This document shows positions 1-9,075 of a stretch of 64,000 nucleotides of DNA, in pieces (the stretch's first letter is position 1; the number at the start of each line of letters is the position of its first letter). The position numbers and the translations under genes are program-made. The DNA comes from Stappia sp. BW2. GTDB taxonomy: Bacteria; Pseudomonadota; Alphaproteobacteria; Rhizobiales; Stappiaceae. Where the stretch lies: assembly GCF_008107695.1 (NCBI RefSeq), contig NZ_VIRG01000070.1:558001-622000 (forward strand). Direction: 5' to 3'. A model generated the notes under the pieces. The model did no database searches, was not told where the DNA came from, and worked only from the letters and a program-made list of their open reading frames with translations.

Positions 1-431
1 CCGTAGGCACCGAACGGCGACGTGCCGGCTGTGCCGATCCACTTGTTGCCGCCCTGGTGCCGTTTCTGCTGTTCCTTCAAGCGTTCCCGCAAGGTCTCCA
101 TCAGCTTTTCAAAGCCGCCGAGCGCCTCGATCTGCGCCTTTTCCTCTTCGCTCAGGTGTTTTTCGGCCAGGCGGCGCAGCCATTCTTCCGGTATTTCGGT
201 GGCCGGTACGTCGCTCATGAGGTCGAGCCCCTTGAAGACATGGCCGAAGACCCGGTCGAACTTGTCCAGATTGCTCTCGTCCTTCACCAGGGTGAGACGG
301 GCAAGGAAATAGAAATCCTCGACGCTCTTTTCTGCCAGATCCTTGTCCAGCGCTTCCATAAGCGTCAGATATTCGCGGAGCGAGACCGGAATGCCGGCCG
401 ATTTCAGTTCGGTGAAGAAGGTAATGAACAT
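1..431 (-). CDS. VWA-domain (CoxE-like) protein, N-terminal part only
   Basis: The reading frame starts with ATG at 431 and runs off the left edge, giving about 143 residues (MFITFFTELKSAGIPVSLRE...). The N-terminus has the pattern of CoxE-like proteins that pair with MoxR ATPases: a PVSLREYL motif, then FYFLARLTLVKDE, FDRVFGHVFKG and a charged linker (EEEKAQIEALGGFEKLMETLRERLKEQ is visible in pieces). The VWA metal-binding domain would lie beyond the window. Family members are cytoplasmic and probably act with a MoxR AAA+ ATPase in cofactor insertion or remodelling. The likely partner is the MoxR gene at 4587-5432, four genes upstream on the same strand. No strong ribosome-binding site precedes the start, so the exact start is less sure than the family. 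Confidence 0.8.
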   Translation of the reverse strand, partial: MFITFFTELKSAGIPVSLREYLTLMEALDKDLAEKSVEDFYFLARLTLVKDESNLDKFDRVFGHVFKGLDLMSDVPATEIPEEWLRRLAEKHLSEEEKAQIEALGGFEKLMETLRERLKEQQKRHQGGNKWIGTAGTSPFGAY

Positions 432-756
432 GCTGTGAAAGGTAAGTTCCCGGCAGGAGCCTGTCGAGGGGCAAAACGGACGCTTTGACACGAGGCTTCG
501 AAGCCTCTTGCGACTGGAGCGTAACGGGTCGGTTATCTTCCAGGACGTCGAAGCGAGGATGGTGTCGTGGCGGTGCTTCAGTTGGTTAGTTCAGCCTGTA
601 AATGGGCTCGTTTGATGCATTGAACCGTAGGCCTTTTGCGAAGATGAGGTCATGCACAGAAACTCACGACCAAAACTTGCCTGTCTGACAACGTCAGAAG
701 CTCGCCAAGTCGCCGGGGGGGCCGGCCGTTCGGCTGGATGACTTCACGTCCAGGTC
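432..756. other. Intergenic gap with a 16-bp perfect palindrome
   Basis: No convincing coding frame is seen in these 325 bases; the frames crossing it are shadows. The only structure is GAGGCTTCGAAGCCTC at 492-507, a perfect palindrome about 60 bp upstream of the VWA gene start. It could be an operator or a short hairpin. No T-run follows on either side, so a terminator is unlikely. Confidence 0.5.
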
Positions 757-1806
757 TCAGGACTTACCGGATGGATCTTCTTCTTTTTTGGCAAACGAGA
801 CCAGTTCGCCCATGAATTCGGAAATGGTGGGGCCGGTGCTGGCCACAAACGGGGCAGGTCTGCACACGGCAATTGCCGCAATGCCGATACGGGCTGTGAG
901 CAGGCCGTTGACCATGCCTTCGCCCAGACGGGCAGAAAGCCGTGCCGCGAGCCCGTGGCCCAGCACCTGAGAGGCGAGGCTGTCGCCTGCGGCCATGCCA
1001 CCGGTGACCGCCAGATGCGCCATGACGTGTTTGGCAAGCCGGAGAAAGCCAAGCGTGCCGGGCCGCCCGCCATAAAGCGCGGACAGACGCCGGATCGTGC
1101 GGAGGTTTTCGAACAGAACCGCCAGCAGGTCGACCAGTGCCCGCGGGCTGACGGCCGTGACGATGGAGACGCGCTTTGCGCTGTTCATCACGATGCGCCG
1201 GGCTTCCAGATCGAGCGGGCCGAGCAGGTCGCGTTCGGCCAGTTTGACTAGGTCGCGGCCATCGATCACTTCCCGCATGTGCCCTGCAAGGGCCTTGCGC
1301 CCCTGCGCGGTTTCGGGACGATCCTTGTAGAGCGTGAGGAGTTCCTTCAGGCCCGCGGATGCCGCCTTTGCATCATCCGCTTCGGCGGCGCTTTGCAGCC
1401 CGTCCCGAAGGTGGTCAATGCGGCCAAGGCGCATGAGGCCCGCAATCTCGCGGGCAATCAGCCCGAGAAGGCCGAGTGCGGCCAGGGCGGCAAGGGCAAG
1501 ACCCAGCCAGCCCAGCCAGTCGGTTCGGGCGAAGAGATCCCGTATCAGGCTGTCGACCGCAAGGCCGACGGCAAGCGAGACAAGACCGGACAAGCCGACC
1601 ATCAACCACTTGCCGAAGCGAAATCCAGATCTGGGCGTGCTGGCGGCGCGGGGCAGGCGAGGCTCTTCCTCGTCGACAAAAGCCTGTGTGACCAGCGCTT
1701 CGCCAGCCGTGGGCATCCGTGTTTCGTCATCGGTCACGCGGACCTTGGCGTCGTCGAGACGAAAGGCGGCCGGTTTGCGATGGGACGGGGGCTGTGAACC
1801 GGTCAT
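757..1806 (-). CDS. ycjF: YcjF-like DUF697/TIGR01620 inner-membrane protein
   Basis: The product has 349 residues. An acidic soluble N-terminus (1-60) is followed by two hydrophobic segments at about 67-87 and 97-118, then a DUF697-type C-terminal half (the region with AVSPRALVDLLAVLFENLRTI and a glycine-rich helix AVTGGMAAGDSLASQVLGHG). The family is a membrane protein of unknown biochemical role that almost always follows ycjX. Here its ATG overlaps the ycjX stop as ATGA (1803-1806), so the two are translationally coupled. E. coli ycjX-ycjF belongs to a stress-induced neighbourhood; whether that holds here cannot be told from sequence. Confidence 0.85.
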   Translation of the reverse strand: MTGSQPPSHRKPAAFRLDDAKVRVTDDETRMPTAGEALVTQAFVDEEEPRLPRAASTPRSGFRFGKWLMVGLSGLVSLAVGLAVDSLIRDLFARTDWLGWLGLALAALAALGLLGLIAREIAGLMRLGRIDHLRDGLQSAAEADDAKAASAGLKELLTLYKDRPETAQGRKALAGHMREVIDGRDLVKLAERDLLGPLDLEARRIVMNSAKRVSIVTAVSPRALVDLLAVLFENLRTIRRLSALYGGRPGTLGFLRLAKHVMAHLAVTGGMAAGDSLASQVLGHGLAARLSARLGEGMVNGLLTARIGIAAIAVCRPAPFVASTGPTISEFMGELVSFAKKEEDPSGKS

Positions 1807-3317
1807 GCCAGGCGGTCTCCGATCAGGAATTCTAGGGCGCGGTCAAGCCGGATATGAGGCAGAGACAATGTCAGGCCCTCGGCGGTCTTGTCGAGTTCCG
1901 GTGGCCGGAATCTCAGGAACTGAAGATCTGCCTGTGCGGTTTGAAAACTTGCTCGAAGCGCTTCAGAAACTGAATCAGCTTGTCCAAAAAGTGATTCAGG
2001 ATTGTCCGGCAAGTCACCGGGAAACATGGCGATTTCGGTTTTGCCATCGTAGGTGTCGCCGTTCAGTCGTTCCCCCGGCAACGGCGTTCCGAGGATGGCG
2101 GGAAGTGCTTCACCGCGATGTTTGACCGTCGCCTCGCGCGTTGCGCGCACGGCGGCCATGGCAAGAACCTCGACCTCGGCCCCCTTGAACGTCGCCCGTT
2201 CCTCGGCCCGGGCAACCAGTCTCTTCAGGATCAGTTCCAGCCGGTCATGGTCCGATCTGTGCAAGTGGTCTGCCTTGGTCGCCGCGAACAGGATGCGGTC
2301 GATCCGGCGTGACAGGATCGAAGACAGCCAGCTTCGTTTGCCAGGGCGGAAGGCCCCCAGAACTTCGGTGAGCGCTGTTTCCAGATCCGCGATTGCATGT
2401 GGGCCGGCGTTCAGGGCATGCAGCACATCGACCAGCACGATCTGTCGGTCGAGACGGGCGAAGTGATTTCGAAAAAACGGCCGCACCACATGGGTCTTGT
2501 AGGCTTCGTACCGCCGCTCCATCATCGCGCGCAAGGTACCGGCTCTGGCGGGGGAGGCATCTGCGGGAATGTCCAGCGGGGCAAAGGTCAGTGCCGGGGA
2601 GCCGTCCAGATCGCCCGGCATCAGGAAACGGCCAGGAGGAAGCATCGACAGGGCGTGGGCATCCGCACGACACGCCGCCAGATAGGTTTTGAAGCTTGCA
2701 GACAGTTCCTGTGCTGCCGGCTCGCTTTCCTGTGCGTTGGCATCCGTGGCCGCGAGGATCTTCAGAAACGGTTCTGCAATCTCCGCCCTGTTGTCCGCCC
2801 GGGCGCGTTGCATGGCTTCGGCGGAGAAGGTGGCGTAATCCTTGCCGAGCAGGGGCAGGTCCAGCAACCACTCGCCGGGATAATCGATCAGGTCGAGATG
2901 CAGCCGACCGGGGCCGAGCTTGCGATAAAAATAGGAGGCGCTTTCGTAGTCTATGGTCAGGCGCAGTTCTGAAACCTGACGGGTCGATTCCGGCCAGATC
3001 CGTTCGCTGACAAGGGCGCGCACATGCGCCTCGTAGTCAAAGCGAGGTACGGCATCATCCGGTTGCGGTTGAAGCTTTGCGCCGGTCATCCGGTGGCCGG
3101 AGGCAGCGCTGAACAGCGGCAGACGGCCGCCGTGAACAAGATTGTGCACGAGCGCGGTGAGAAAAACGGTCTTGCCCGCCCGTGCAAGGCCCGTCACGCC
3201 CAGCCTTACGCTTGGCACGGCCAGATCGGTTGCCGCGTCGGCAAGGTTGGCCAGTGTCAGCCGGGTTTCTTCTGCAAGTGTCGTCAATGGGTTCACAAGG
3301 GCCTCCAGCGCGTTCAT
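1803..3317 (-). CDS. ycjX: YcjX-family P-loop GTPase-like protein (DUF463)
   Basis: The product has 504 residues, the normal family size. A P-loop GLARAGKT lies at 43-50 and a DxxG-type switch (DYPG) at 145-148. A later TKAD element in FAATKADHLH would be the guanine-specificity motif. The family is a cytoplasmic nucleotide-binding protein with a GTPase-like fold, and its cellular target is not established. It sits between the histidine phosphatase gene (46-bp gap) and ycjF (4-bp overlap), forming a conserved ycjX-ycjF pair. Confidence 0.9.
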   Translation of the reverse strand: MNALEALVNPLTTLAEETRLTLANLADAATDLAVPSVRLGVTGLARAGKTVFLTALVHNLVHGGRLPLFSAASGHRMTGAKLQPQPDDAVPRFDYEAHVRALVSERIWPESTRQVSELRLTIDYESASYFYRKLGPGRLHLDLIDYPGEWLLDLPLLGKDYATFSAEAMQRARADNRAEIAEPFLKILAATDANAQESEPAAQELSASFKTYLAACRADAHALSMLPPGRFLMPGDLDGSPALTFAPLDIPADASPARAGTLRAMMERRYEAYKTHVVRPFFRNHFARLDRQIVLVDVLHALNAGPHAIADLETALTEVLGAFRPGKRSWLSSILSRRIDRILFAATKADHLHRSDHDRLELILKRLVARAEERATFKGAEVEVLAMAAVRATREATVKHRGEALPAILGTPLPGERLNGDTYDGKTEIAMFPGDLPDNPESLFGQADSVSEALRASFQTAQADLQFLRFRPPELDKTAEGLTLSLPHIRLDRALEFLIGDRLA

Positions 3318-3363
3318 GTAGGCGCGGGCGGTGCCAAGTGCAATCCGGATGTCATCCGAAGCC

Positions 3364-3888
3364 CTAGGCGGTATCGTCCTTCAGGTCTCGCGGTTTGACA
3401 AACCGCTCCAGATGTCCGGTCCCGGGCTGCAGCTCCGACCAGTCGGCAATATCGAAATCAATCACCGCAAGAGCACCGGTCGGAAATTTTTCCTGGATGT
3501 CGGTAAGCGCACCGGAAGATTCCGTGCCAATCAGGTCCAGAGCCGTGTCCTGGGTGGCAGGGTTGTGACCGATGACCATGACGTTCTGCGCACGGCCGCC
3601 GTAGCGGCGGATCAAACCGGCATAGTTGTCTTCGCTTTGCTGGTAGAGGTCGGACACCAGGTGGATCTGGGTTTCCTGGGTGAGGGTGGGCAGAAGGCGG
3701 GCGAGGGTCTCTCGCGTACGCTGCGCGGTGGAACACAGGATCTGGTTCGGCTTCAGGCCCTGTTCCTGCATGTAGCGAGCCATCCTGACGGATGCGGTTT
3801 TGCCGCGGCCGTTTAACGGCCGGTCGATGTCGTCCAGGTTCGGATCGCCCCAGTCTGATTTCGCATGTCTGAACAAGAGGAGCCGCAT
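3364..3888 (-). CDS. SixA-type histidine phosphatase
   Basis: The product has 174 residues starting MRLLLFRHAKSDWGD. RHAKS carries the phosphohistidine-forming His8, and the second active-site histidine is in VMVIGHNPATQ. This is the short SixA branch of the histidine phosphatase superfamily, cytoplasmic enzymes that can dephosphorylate phosphohistidine proteins; the target here is unknown. The frame stays open upstream into the next gene, but ATG at 3888 is chosen because AGGAAAG lies 5-6 bases before it and the family begins exactly here. It lies between the secreted unknown and ycjX on the same strand. Confidence 0.85.
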   Translation of the reverse strand: MRLLLFRHAKSDWGDPNLDDIDRPLNGRGKTASVRMARYMQEQGLKPNQILCSTAQRTRETLARLLPTLTQETQIHLVSDLYQQSEDNYAGLIRRYGGRAQNVMVIGHNPATQDTALDLIGTESSGALTDIQEKFPTGALAVIDFDIADWSELQPGTGHLERFVKPRDLKDDTA

Positions 3889-3949
3889 CGTCTTTCCTGG
3901 TTCTCTGGATGTTGGAGACGTACCGGCGCGCAAGGACCGGGTTGCCGGA

Positions 3950-4489
3950 TCAATTCTGGTTGGAAAGCGCCTTGGTGAAGGCGCCGACAGCCGGTCCGAT
4001 CTCCACTTCTTGGGTCGGCAGTGTGTAAGACAGCCATAATGTATAGTCCGATGTGGCACCGGAAAAGTACCACAGCGTTTCGCACAGGCTCGTCGGTGTC
4101 CAGCTACGGGTCCGGAAGGATACGCCGGAACCTGCTACCCCGGTCAGCTTGATCGGTTCAAAGCCGGCCGCTTTGTAATTGCGGGAAAATGTCAGCGCTT
4201 CTCTGCGGCCGGTCCCCTGAAGATGCTTGCGCAGGACCGCGGTTATGCCGTCACGGCCGGTGTAGATGCATCCCGCCTGGCTGACAGCATCACCCTCCAT
4301 CACCTTGATGCGGTAGTAATCGCCAATCATGTCGGGGCAGCGCAGGCCGGTGAAATGACGCAATCCGCCGACGTCGCTTTGCCAGCCCGCGTCCTTTTCG
4401 GGCGGCACCTGCGCATGAACAGGCGCACCCGTGGCCGTCGGCAGTACGAGCATCGCCAGCACTAGAAGGGCGGCGGCCTGTTTCGCCAA
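3950..4489 (-). CDS. Secreted protein of unknown function
   Basis: This gene is not recognised. The 179-residue product has a clear signal peptide (hydrophobic core LLVLAMLVLP, probable cleavage near VHA, residue 26), so the mature protein is likely periplasmic, about 150 residues. It has three mature cysteines (in LRC, AGC and SLC) and many aromatic residues. It ends 62 bases before the SixA-type gene and begins about 98 bases after moxR, so it may be in the same transcript. No catalytic motif is visible. Confidence 0.7.
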   Translation of the reverse strand: MAKQAAALLVLAMLVLPTATGAPVHAQVPPEKDAGWQSDVGGLRHFTGLRCPDMIGDYYRIKVMEGDAVSQAGCIYTGRDGITAVLRKHLQGTGRREALTFSRNYKAAGFEPIKLTGVAGSGVSFRTRSWTPTSLCETLWYFSGATSDYTLWLSYTLPTQEVEIGPAVGAFTKALSNQN

Positions 4490-4586
4490 GTCAGTCTCCT
4501 CGTCACCAGATCCCGAAGATCGCCTTCTTGCCGCCAGGCAAAAGAGCGATCAGGGTCGATTGGCTATCCTGGTCGCAGCCCGGACT

Positions 4587-5432
4587 TCACGACCGCTCCC
4601 GGCGCGCCATGAACGCCAGGCGCTCGAACAAATGCACGTCCTGCTCGTTCTTCAGCAGCGCGCCGTGCAGCGGCGGTATCAGTTTGGAGCTATCTTGTTG
4701 ACGAAGGGTTTCAGGGTCGATGTCTTCGTTCAAAAGCAGCTTGATCCAGTCGATCAACTCGGAGGTGGACGGCTTCTTCTTCAGCCCCGCAACGTCTCGC
4801 ACATCATAGAAGAGGCGCAGGGCCTCCGACAGGAGGCGTTGCTTGATGCCCGGGAAATGCACCTCGACGATTTCCGTCATGGTTTCGGCATCGGGGAACT
4901 TGATGAAATGGAAGAAACACCGGCGCAGGAAGGCGTCGGGCAGGTCTTTTTCGTTGTTGGACGTGATTATGACGATCGGGCGCTGCCTTGCGCGCACGGT
5001 TTCGCCAGTTTCGTAGACGTGGAACTCCATGCGGTCGAGTTCCAGCAAAAGATCGTTCGGGAACTCGATGTCGGCCTTGTCGACCTCATCGATCAGCAGA
5101 ACCGGCCGCTGCGCTGCGTCGAACGCCTCCCAGAGCTTGCCCTTGCGGATGTAGTTGTTGATGTCCTTGACGCGCTCGTCGCCGAGCTGGCTGTCGCGCA
5201 GGCGCGAGACCGCATCATACTCATAAAGACCCTGCTGAGCCTTTGTGGTGGATTTGACATGCCATTCGATCAACGGGGCTTTCAGGGCTGCTGCAACCTG
5301 TTCGGCAAGCACGGTCTTGCCGGTGCCGGGCTCCCCCTTGATCAGTAGCGGTCGCTCCAGGGCGACTGCGGCATTGACCGCAACCCGCAGATCTTCCGTG
5401 GCGATATAGCTTTCAGTTCCTTCGAAGCGCAT
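4587..5432 (-). CDS. MoxR-family AAA+ ATPase
   Basis: The product has 281 residues. Walker A GEPGTGKT is at 33-40, Walker B VLLIDEVDKAD at 111-121, a sensor-1 asparagine is in VIITSNNEKDLP, and an arginine-finger region lies in FLRRCFFHF. MoxR proteins are cytoplasmic chaperone-like ATPases that work with VWA proteins. The matching CoxE-like VWA gene is not adjacent: four genes (secreted unknown, sixA-like, ycjX, ycjF) lie between, all on the same strand. This is the first gene of the leftward group and is divergent from flgE. Confidence 0.9.
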   Translation of the reverse strand: MRFEGTESYIATEDLRVAVNAAVALERPLLIKGEPGTGKTVLAEQVAAALKAPLIEWHVKSTTKAQQGLYEYDAVSRLRDSQLGDERVKDINNYIRKGKLWEAFDAAQRPVLLIDEVDKADIEFPNDLLLELDRMEFHVYETGETVRARQRPIVIITSNNEKDLPDAFLRRCFFHFIKFPDAETMTEIVEVHFPGIKQRLLSEALRLFYDVRDVAGLKKKPSTSELIDWIKLLLNEDIDPETLRQQDSSKLIPPLHGALLKNEQDVHLFERLAFMARRERS

Positions 5433-5742
5433 TTGGCCGTCCGTTTTTCCTCAGTCGGGCGCAAGGTGGCAGGCCGCGCGCGGCTGTGCAAGCCCGTAAA
5501 AGGCAGGAGCACCGGCGCGCGGCAATTTTGAACCTCTGTGGCTGGTCGGCGCGGTAGATTTTGCCTGTTGGGTCATGACCTGCCGGGTTGGTTTTTCCCT
5601 TTTGGCGAGAGCAAAACTAACCAAGTCTCTGAAATAAAAAGAGAATGTCAGAATTCCTCAAACTGGCACGGCCTTTGCGGAGGAAGGCCGATCATGGGCG
5701 GAAGCCCGCGTCGCAGTGCCCGATCTATAAAGAGGACCGAAA
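5433..5742. other. Divergent intergenic region moxR / flgE
   Basis: These 310 bases separate leftward moxR from rightward flgE. They hold the sigma-54 promoter at 5664-5679 and the flgE ribosome-binding site AGAGGA just before 5743. No clear sigma-70 promoter for moxR was picked out. Short frames here (for example from 5538) lack any family character. Confidence 0.6.
5664..5679 (+). promoter_or_regulatory. Sigma-54 promoter for flgE-flgK-flgL
   Basis: TGGCACGGCCTTTGCG matches the -24/-12 consensus (TGGCACG-N4-TTGC) without a mismatch and has the obligatory GG-N10-GC spacing. It lies 64 bases before the flgE ATG. Sigma-54 promoters need an enhancer-binding activator; in Caulobacter flagella this is FlbD under FliX control, and a fliX gene is present at 23968. 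Confidence 0.88.
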
Positions 5743-7134
5743 ATGGGTATTTATGGGGCTATCAACTCGGCTGTCTCAGGACTGGCTGCGCAGGCTAAGG
5801 CTCTGGAAAATATTTCCGGTAACGTCGCAAACTCGCAGACGACCGGTTACAAGCGTCTCGACACCACTTTTTCCGATCTGGTTTCCGGTGGCGGGTCCAA
5901 GCAGGCTCAGCAGGTGTCCGGAACCACTTTCGCTACATCCCGTGCCACCAATACGGTGCAGGGCGACATTACGTCGGTCGATGTAGACACCTACCTGGCC
6001 ATCAATGGTCCGGGCTATTTTGTCGTGACCAAGGCGTCCGATGTTGTCGATGGCTCAACCACCTTCGCAGACGAAACCTACTATACCCGCGCTGGCGACT
6101 TCGAGCGTGACAAGGAAGGTTATCTGATCAACAGCTCGGGCTACTACCTGGAAGGTTTTCCGCTGGACCCGAACACGGGCAATGCGATCGGCGACAACCC
6201 GACCGTGGTCCAGATCGAGAACCAGCCTCTTGCGGCGTCCGCCACCACGACAGTCGATTACCAGGCCAACCTGCCGCGTGTTCCCGCGACTACTGACTAT
6301 GATGGCACTGATGAATCCACGGCTCTTCTGAACGCCTCCGTCGGGGCCGGTAACGTTGCTGTCGCGGACGAAGGCGACTTCATAAACAGCTCCATTTCGG
6401 GCGGGTCCACCACGATCTATAACCAGAACGGCACAGCGATGGCCGTCGAGATCCGGTATGCCAAGACCGCGAACTATGACGCCGGTCCCCCCGTCGTGGA
6501 CGATGCCTGGTCGATGTATATCGGCACTGGCGGCGATGCGACCGATGCCTGGTACGATGTGGGAACCATCCAGTTTGACGACACGGGTGAAATGACCACC
6601 CTGACTGCTGGTGCCATGACAGGTTCAGCGGTGAACGGTTCGGGTGACGGTTTCACCATTTCCTCGCTCACCATCGGTGGTACCACCGCTACGGACGTCG
6701 AGTTTTCATTCGCTGACGGGTCCTTGACCCAGTATTCCGACAAGGATGGCAGGGCCAGCTCCGTATCGCTGGACCCGGATGGCTATCCGGCAGGTGAACT
6801 GATCGGGGTGGCTGTGGATGCTTCCGGTCGCGTGATCGCCAGCTATTCCAACAACCAGCAGCGTCCCGTTTACCAGATCCCGCTCGCGACGTTCGAGGCC
6901 GAGCAGGACCTGCAGCGTGTTGACGGTGCCGCGTTTGCGGCAACCGCCGGATCGGGAGACGCTGATCTTTCCGGTGGCGGGCAGATCCTGGCCAAGAAGG
7001 TGGAACTCTCCAACGCCGATATCGCGGACGAGTTTTCCAAACTGATCATCACCCAGCAAGCCTATTCAGCGAACTCGAGGATCGTCACTTCTGCGGACGA
7101 AATGCTCGATGATGCCTTGAATATGGTTCGGTAA
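5743..7134 (+). CDS. flgE: Flagellar hook protein FlgE
   Basis: The product has 463 residues and forms the hook joining rod and filament. The N-terminus (MGIYGAINSAVSGL..., then SGNVANSQTTGYKR) is the rod/hook/HAP signature, and INGPGYFVV is the FlgE/F/G core motif. The C-terminus (FSKLIITQQAYSANSRIVTSADEML) is the coiled-coil partner of the N-terminus. The start is supported by AGAGGA seven to eight bases upstream. It is followed by flgK after a 74-bp gap holding a strong hairpin. Its usual neighbour flgD (hook cap) is not in the window. Confidence 0.97.
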   Translation: MGIYGAINSAVSGLAAQAKALENISGNVANSQTTGYKRLDTTFSDLVSGGGSKQAQQVSGTTFATSRATNTVQGDITSVDVDTYLAINGPGYFVVTKASDVVDGSTTFADETYYTRAGDFERDKEGYLINSSGYYLEGFPLDPNTGNAIGDNPTVVQIENQPLAASATTTVDYQANLPRVPATTDYDGTDESTALLNASVGAGNVAVADEGDFINSSISGGSTTIYNQNGTAMAVEIRYAKTANYDAGPPVVDDAWSMYIGTGGDATDAWYDVGTIQFDDTGEMTTLTAGAMTGSAVNGSGDGFTISSLTIGGTTATDVEFSFADGSLTQYSDKDGRASSVSLDPDGYPAGELIGVAVDASGRVIASYSNNQQRPVYQIPLATFEAEQDLQRVDGAAFAATAGSGDADLSGGGQILAKKVELSNADIADEFSKLIITQQAYSANSRIVTSADEMLDDALNMVR

Positions 7135-7143
7135 TCCCGCCTT

Positions 7144-7170
7144 GGCCGGCGGGGTCTAGACCCGCCGGCC
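7144..7170 (+). terminator. Strong hairpin between flgE and flgK
   Basis: A 10-bp GC stem (GGCCGGCGGG / CCCGCCGGCC) with a 7-base loop starts 10 bases after the flgE stop. A short T stretch (CCTTTT) follows about 8 bases later. It could be a partial terminator or a 3'-end stabiliser of flgE mRNA, allowing more hook protein than HAPs. Placement makes full termination doubtful because no separate flgK promoter is visible. Confidence 0.55.
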
Positions 7171-7208
7171 AGCCTGGCCTTTTCGCGTAGTACGAAGGAG
7201 AAGCCGCC

Positions 7209-9062
7209 ATGGGTCTTACAAGCGCCCTCAATACCGCGGTTTTCGGAATCACCTATAATCAGCGTCAGCTGGACGTAACTGCGTCCAACGTCGCGAACGC
7301 GGATACGGCTGGCTATTCCAAGAAAATAGTTTCGGCGAATGTCTATTTCGACGGAAACGGCAATGTTGCGGGACTGAACGCAACTGAAGTGCGCCGCGTC
7401 GTCAACGAGCAGATCCAGTCCGACTATTTCAACTCTCTCGCCGACACCAGCTATTCCCGCCAGATTGCGGACTTTACCGACAGGCTGGACGATATTTTCG
7501 GCACCATCGACGACAAGAGTTCCTTGTCGTCCCTTGCAGGCAACCTGGCCTCTTCCCTTGCCAGCCTGGTGAACGATCCGGGCAATTATGCCGTGCAAAA
7601 GGATGTGGTCTCGGCAGCGGAAGCTTTCGCTCGGGAACTGAACTCGTCCCATGAGCAGATCGCTGGTCTGCGCCAGGAAGCGGACAATGCGCTGGTCGCA
7701 CAGACAGACAGCGTGAATGGACTGCTCTCCAGCATCAAGGACATTGACGAAGCCATCCAGGCCGCCGCCCAGTCCGGGGTTTCGACCGCTGACATGGAAG
7801 ACGAGCGCGACCGGCTGATTGAGCAGTTGTCAGGCTATCTCGATATCAACGTTACCAAGAACGGCGACAGTTCGATTTCCATTCGCACCGCCAACGGTGA
7901 CCAGCTTTATGACGACAATCAGGCCTCGACGCTGACATTCGATGCCACGCATCTGCTGCAGCCTGGCCAGGCAGGCAACTCGGTGATGGTGAGAACGCCG
8001 GGCGGGACCGAATATGATCTCTTCCAGTCGTCGAAATCCGGTTCGATGCTGGCGTCCGCTGAACTTCGAGATGATATTCTGGTCGAGGCCCAGACACAGC
8101 TCGACACAATCGCCGCCGAGTTGTCGCTCGCCTTTTCCAATGTGGATGTTGAAAGCACGGCTGCGACGGTCGGGCTGGACAGCGGTTTCGACCTCGATGT
8201 GTCCGCGCTTCAACCGGGCAACACGATCACGCTGGATTATACCGATACCAGCGGCAATCCGCAGAGTGTCACCCTGGTGGCCGTGGACGATCCCACCTTG
8301 CTGCCGCTGGACAATTCCGCAACCGCCAAGCCGGGAGATACGGTCTTCGGGATCGATATTTCCAGCGGCGTTCCAGCAACTTACATCACCAACATCACTG
8401 CGGCACTGTCCGGGACCGGTCTTCTGGTCAGCAACGACGGCTCGGACAACCTGCGCGTTCTGGGCGACAACACTGCGCCGACCAGCGTGGAGAGCCTGAG
8501 CGCGAATGTCACCGTGACGGCCAATTCCGATCAGGGGCTCGGGCTTGCGATCTTCGTCGACCAGCGGGTCGGAACGGATATCTTCACCGATGCGCTTGAA
8601 AATGGTGGTCAGCGGCTTGGCTATGCCTCCGGGATCAGCGTCAATCCGGATCTTCTGGCCGATAGCGCGCTTCTGGTGAATTACCAGACCACACCAACCG
8701 CGAACACATCCAACGACCCGGCACGGGCCAAGTTCCTGTCGGATGCGCTCAGTGTCGGGACCAAACATTATGATCCGGGTTCGGGGATCGGCAGTGCGTC
8801 TACCCCCTTCGAAGGGACACTCGTAAACTACGTCAATCAGACAGTCGCGTTTCAGGGCAACCAGGCGGAAGACGCAGCGACCTATGCGGATTCAAAGGAA
8901 GCGCTGACCATGAACCTCGCCATCCGGTACGAAGAGAGCTACTCGGTCGATCTCGACGCCGAACTGGCCTTCATGGTTCAGCTTGAGAACGCCTATGCGG
9001 CCAATGCCCGCGTCATGCAGACCATCAAGGATCTCTTCGAAGAGCTCCTGAACATCGTTTAA
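7209..9062 (+). CDS. flgK: Hook-associated protein FlgK (HAP1)
   Basis: The product has 617 residues. The N-terminus has the family pattern (MGLTSALNTAVFGI..., ASNVANADTAGYSKK), a coiled-coil region follows to about residue 210, and the C-terminus (ELAFMVQLENAYAANARVMQTIKDLFEELL) is typical. The middle (about 330-450) contains flagellin_IN-like stretches. FlgK is secreted through the flagellar export system and forms the hook-filament junction. The ribosome-binding site is GAAGGAGAAG. FlgL follows after 13 bases. Confidence 0.95.
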   Translation: MGLTSALNTAVFGITYNQRQLDVTASNVANADTAGYSKKIVSANVYFDGNGNVAGLNATEVRRVVNEQIQSDYFNSLADTSYSRQIADFTDRLDDIFGTIDDKSSLSSLAGNLASSLASLVNDPGNYAVQKDVVSAAEAFARELNSSHEQIAGLRQEADNALVAQTDSVNGLLSSIKDIDEAIQAAAQSGVSTADMEDERDRLIEQLSGYLDINVTKNGDSSISIRTANGDQLYDDNQASTLTFDATHLLQPGQAGNSVMVRTPGGTEYDLFQSSKSGSMLASAELRDDILVEAQTQLDTIAAELSLAFSNVDVESTAATVGLDSGFDLDVSALQPGNTITLDYTDTSGNPQSVTLVAVDDPTLLPLDNSATAKPGDTVFGIDISSGVPATYITNITAALSGTGLLVSNDGSDNLRVLGDNTAPTSVESLSANVTVTANSDQGLGLAIFVDQRVGTDIFTDALENGGQRLGYASGISVNPDLLADSALLVNYQTTPTANTSNDPARAKFLSDALSVGTKHYDPGSGIGSASTPFEGTLVNYVNQTVAFQGNQAEDAATYADSKEALTMNLAIRYEESYSVDLDAELAFMVQLENAYAANARVMQTIKDLFEELLNIV

Positions 9063-9075
9063 GGTTGGGTGCGTT

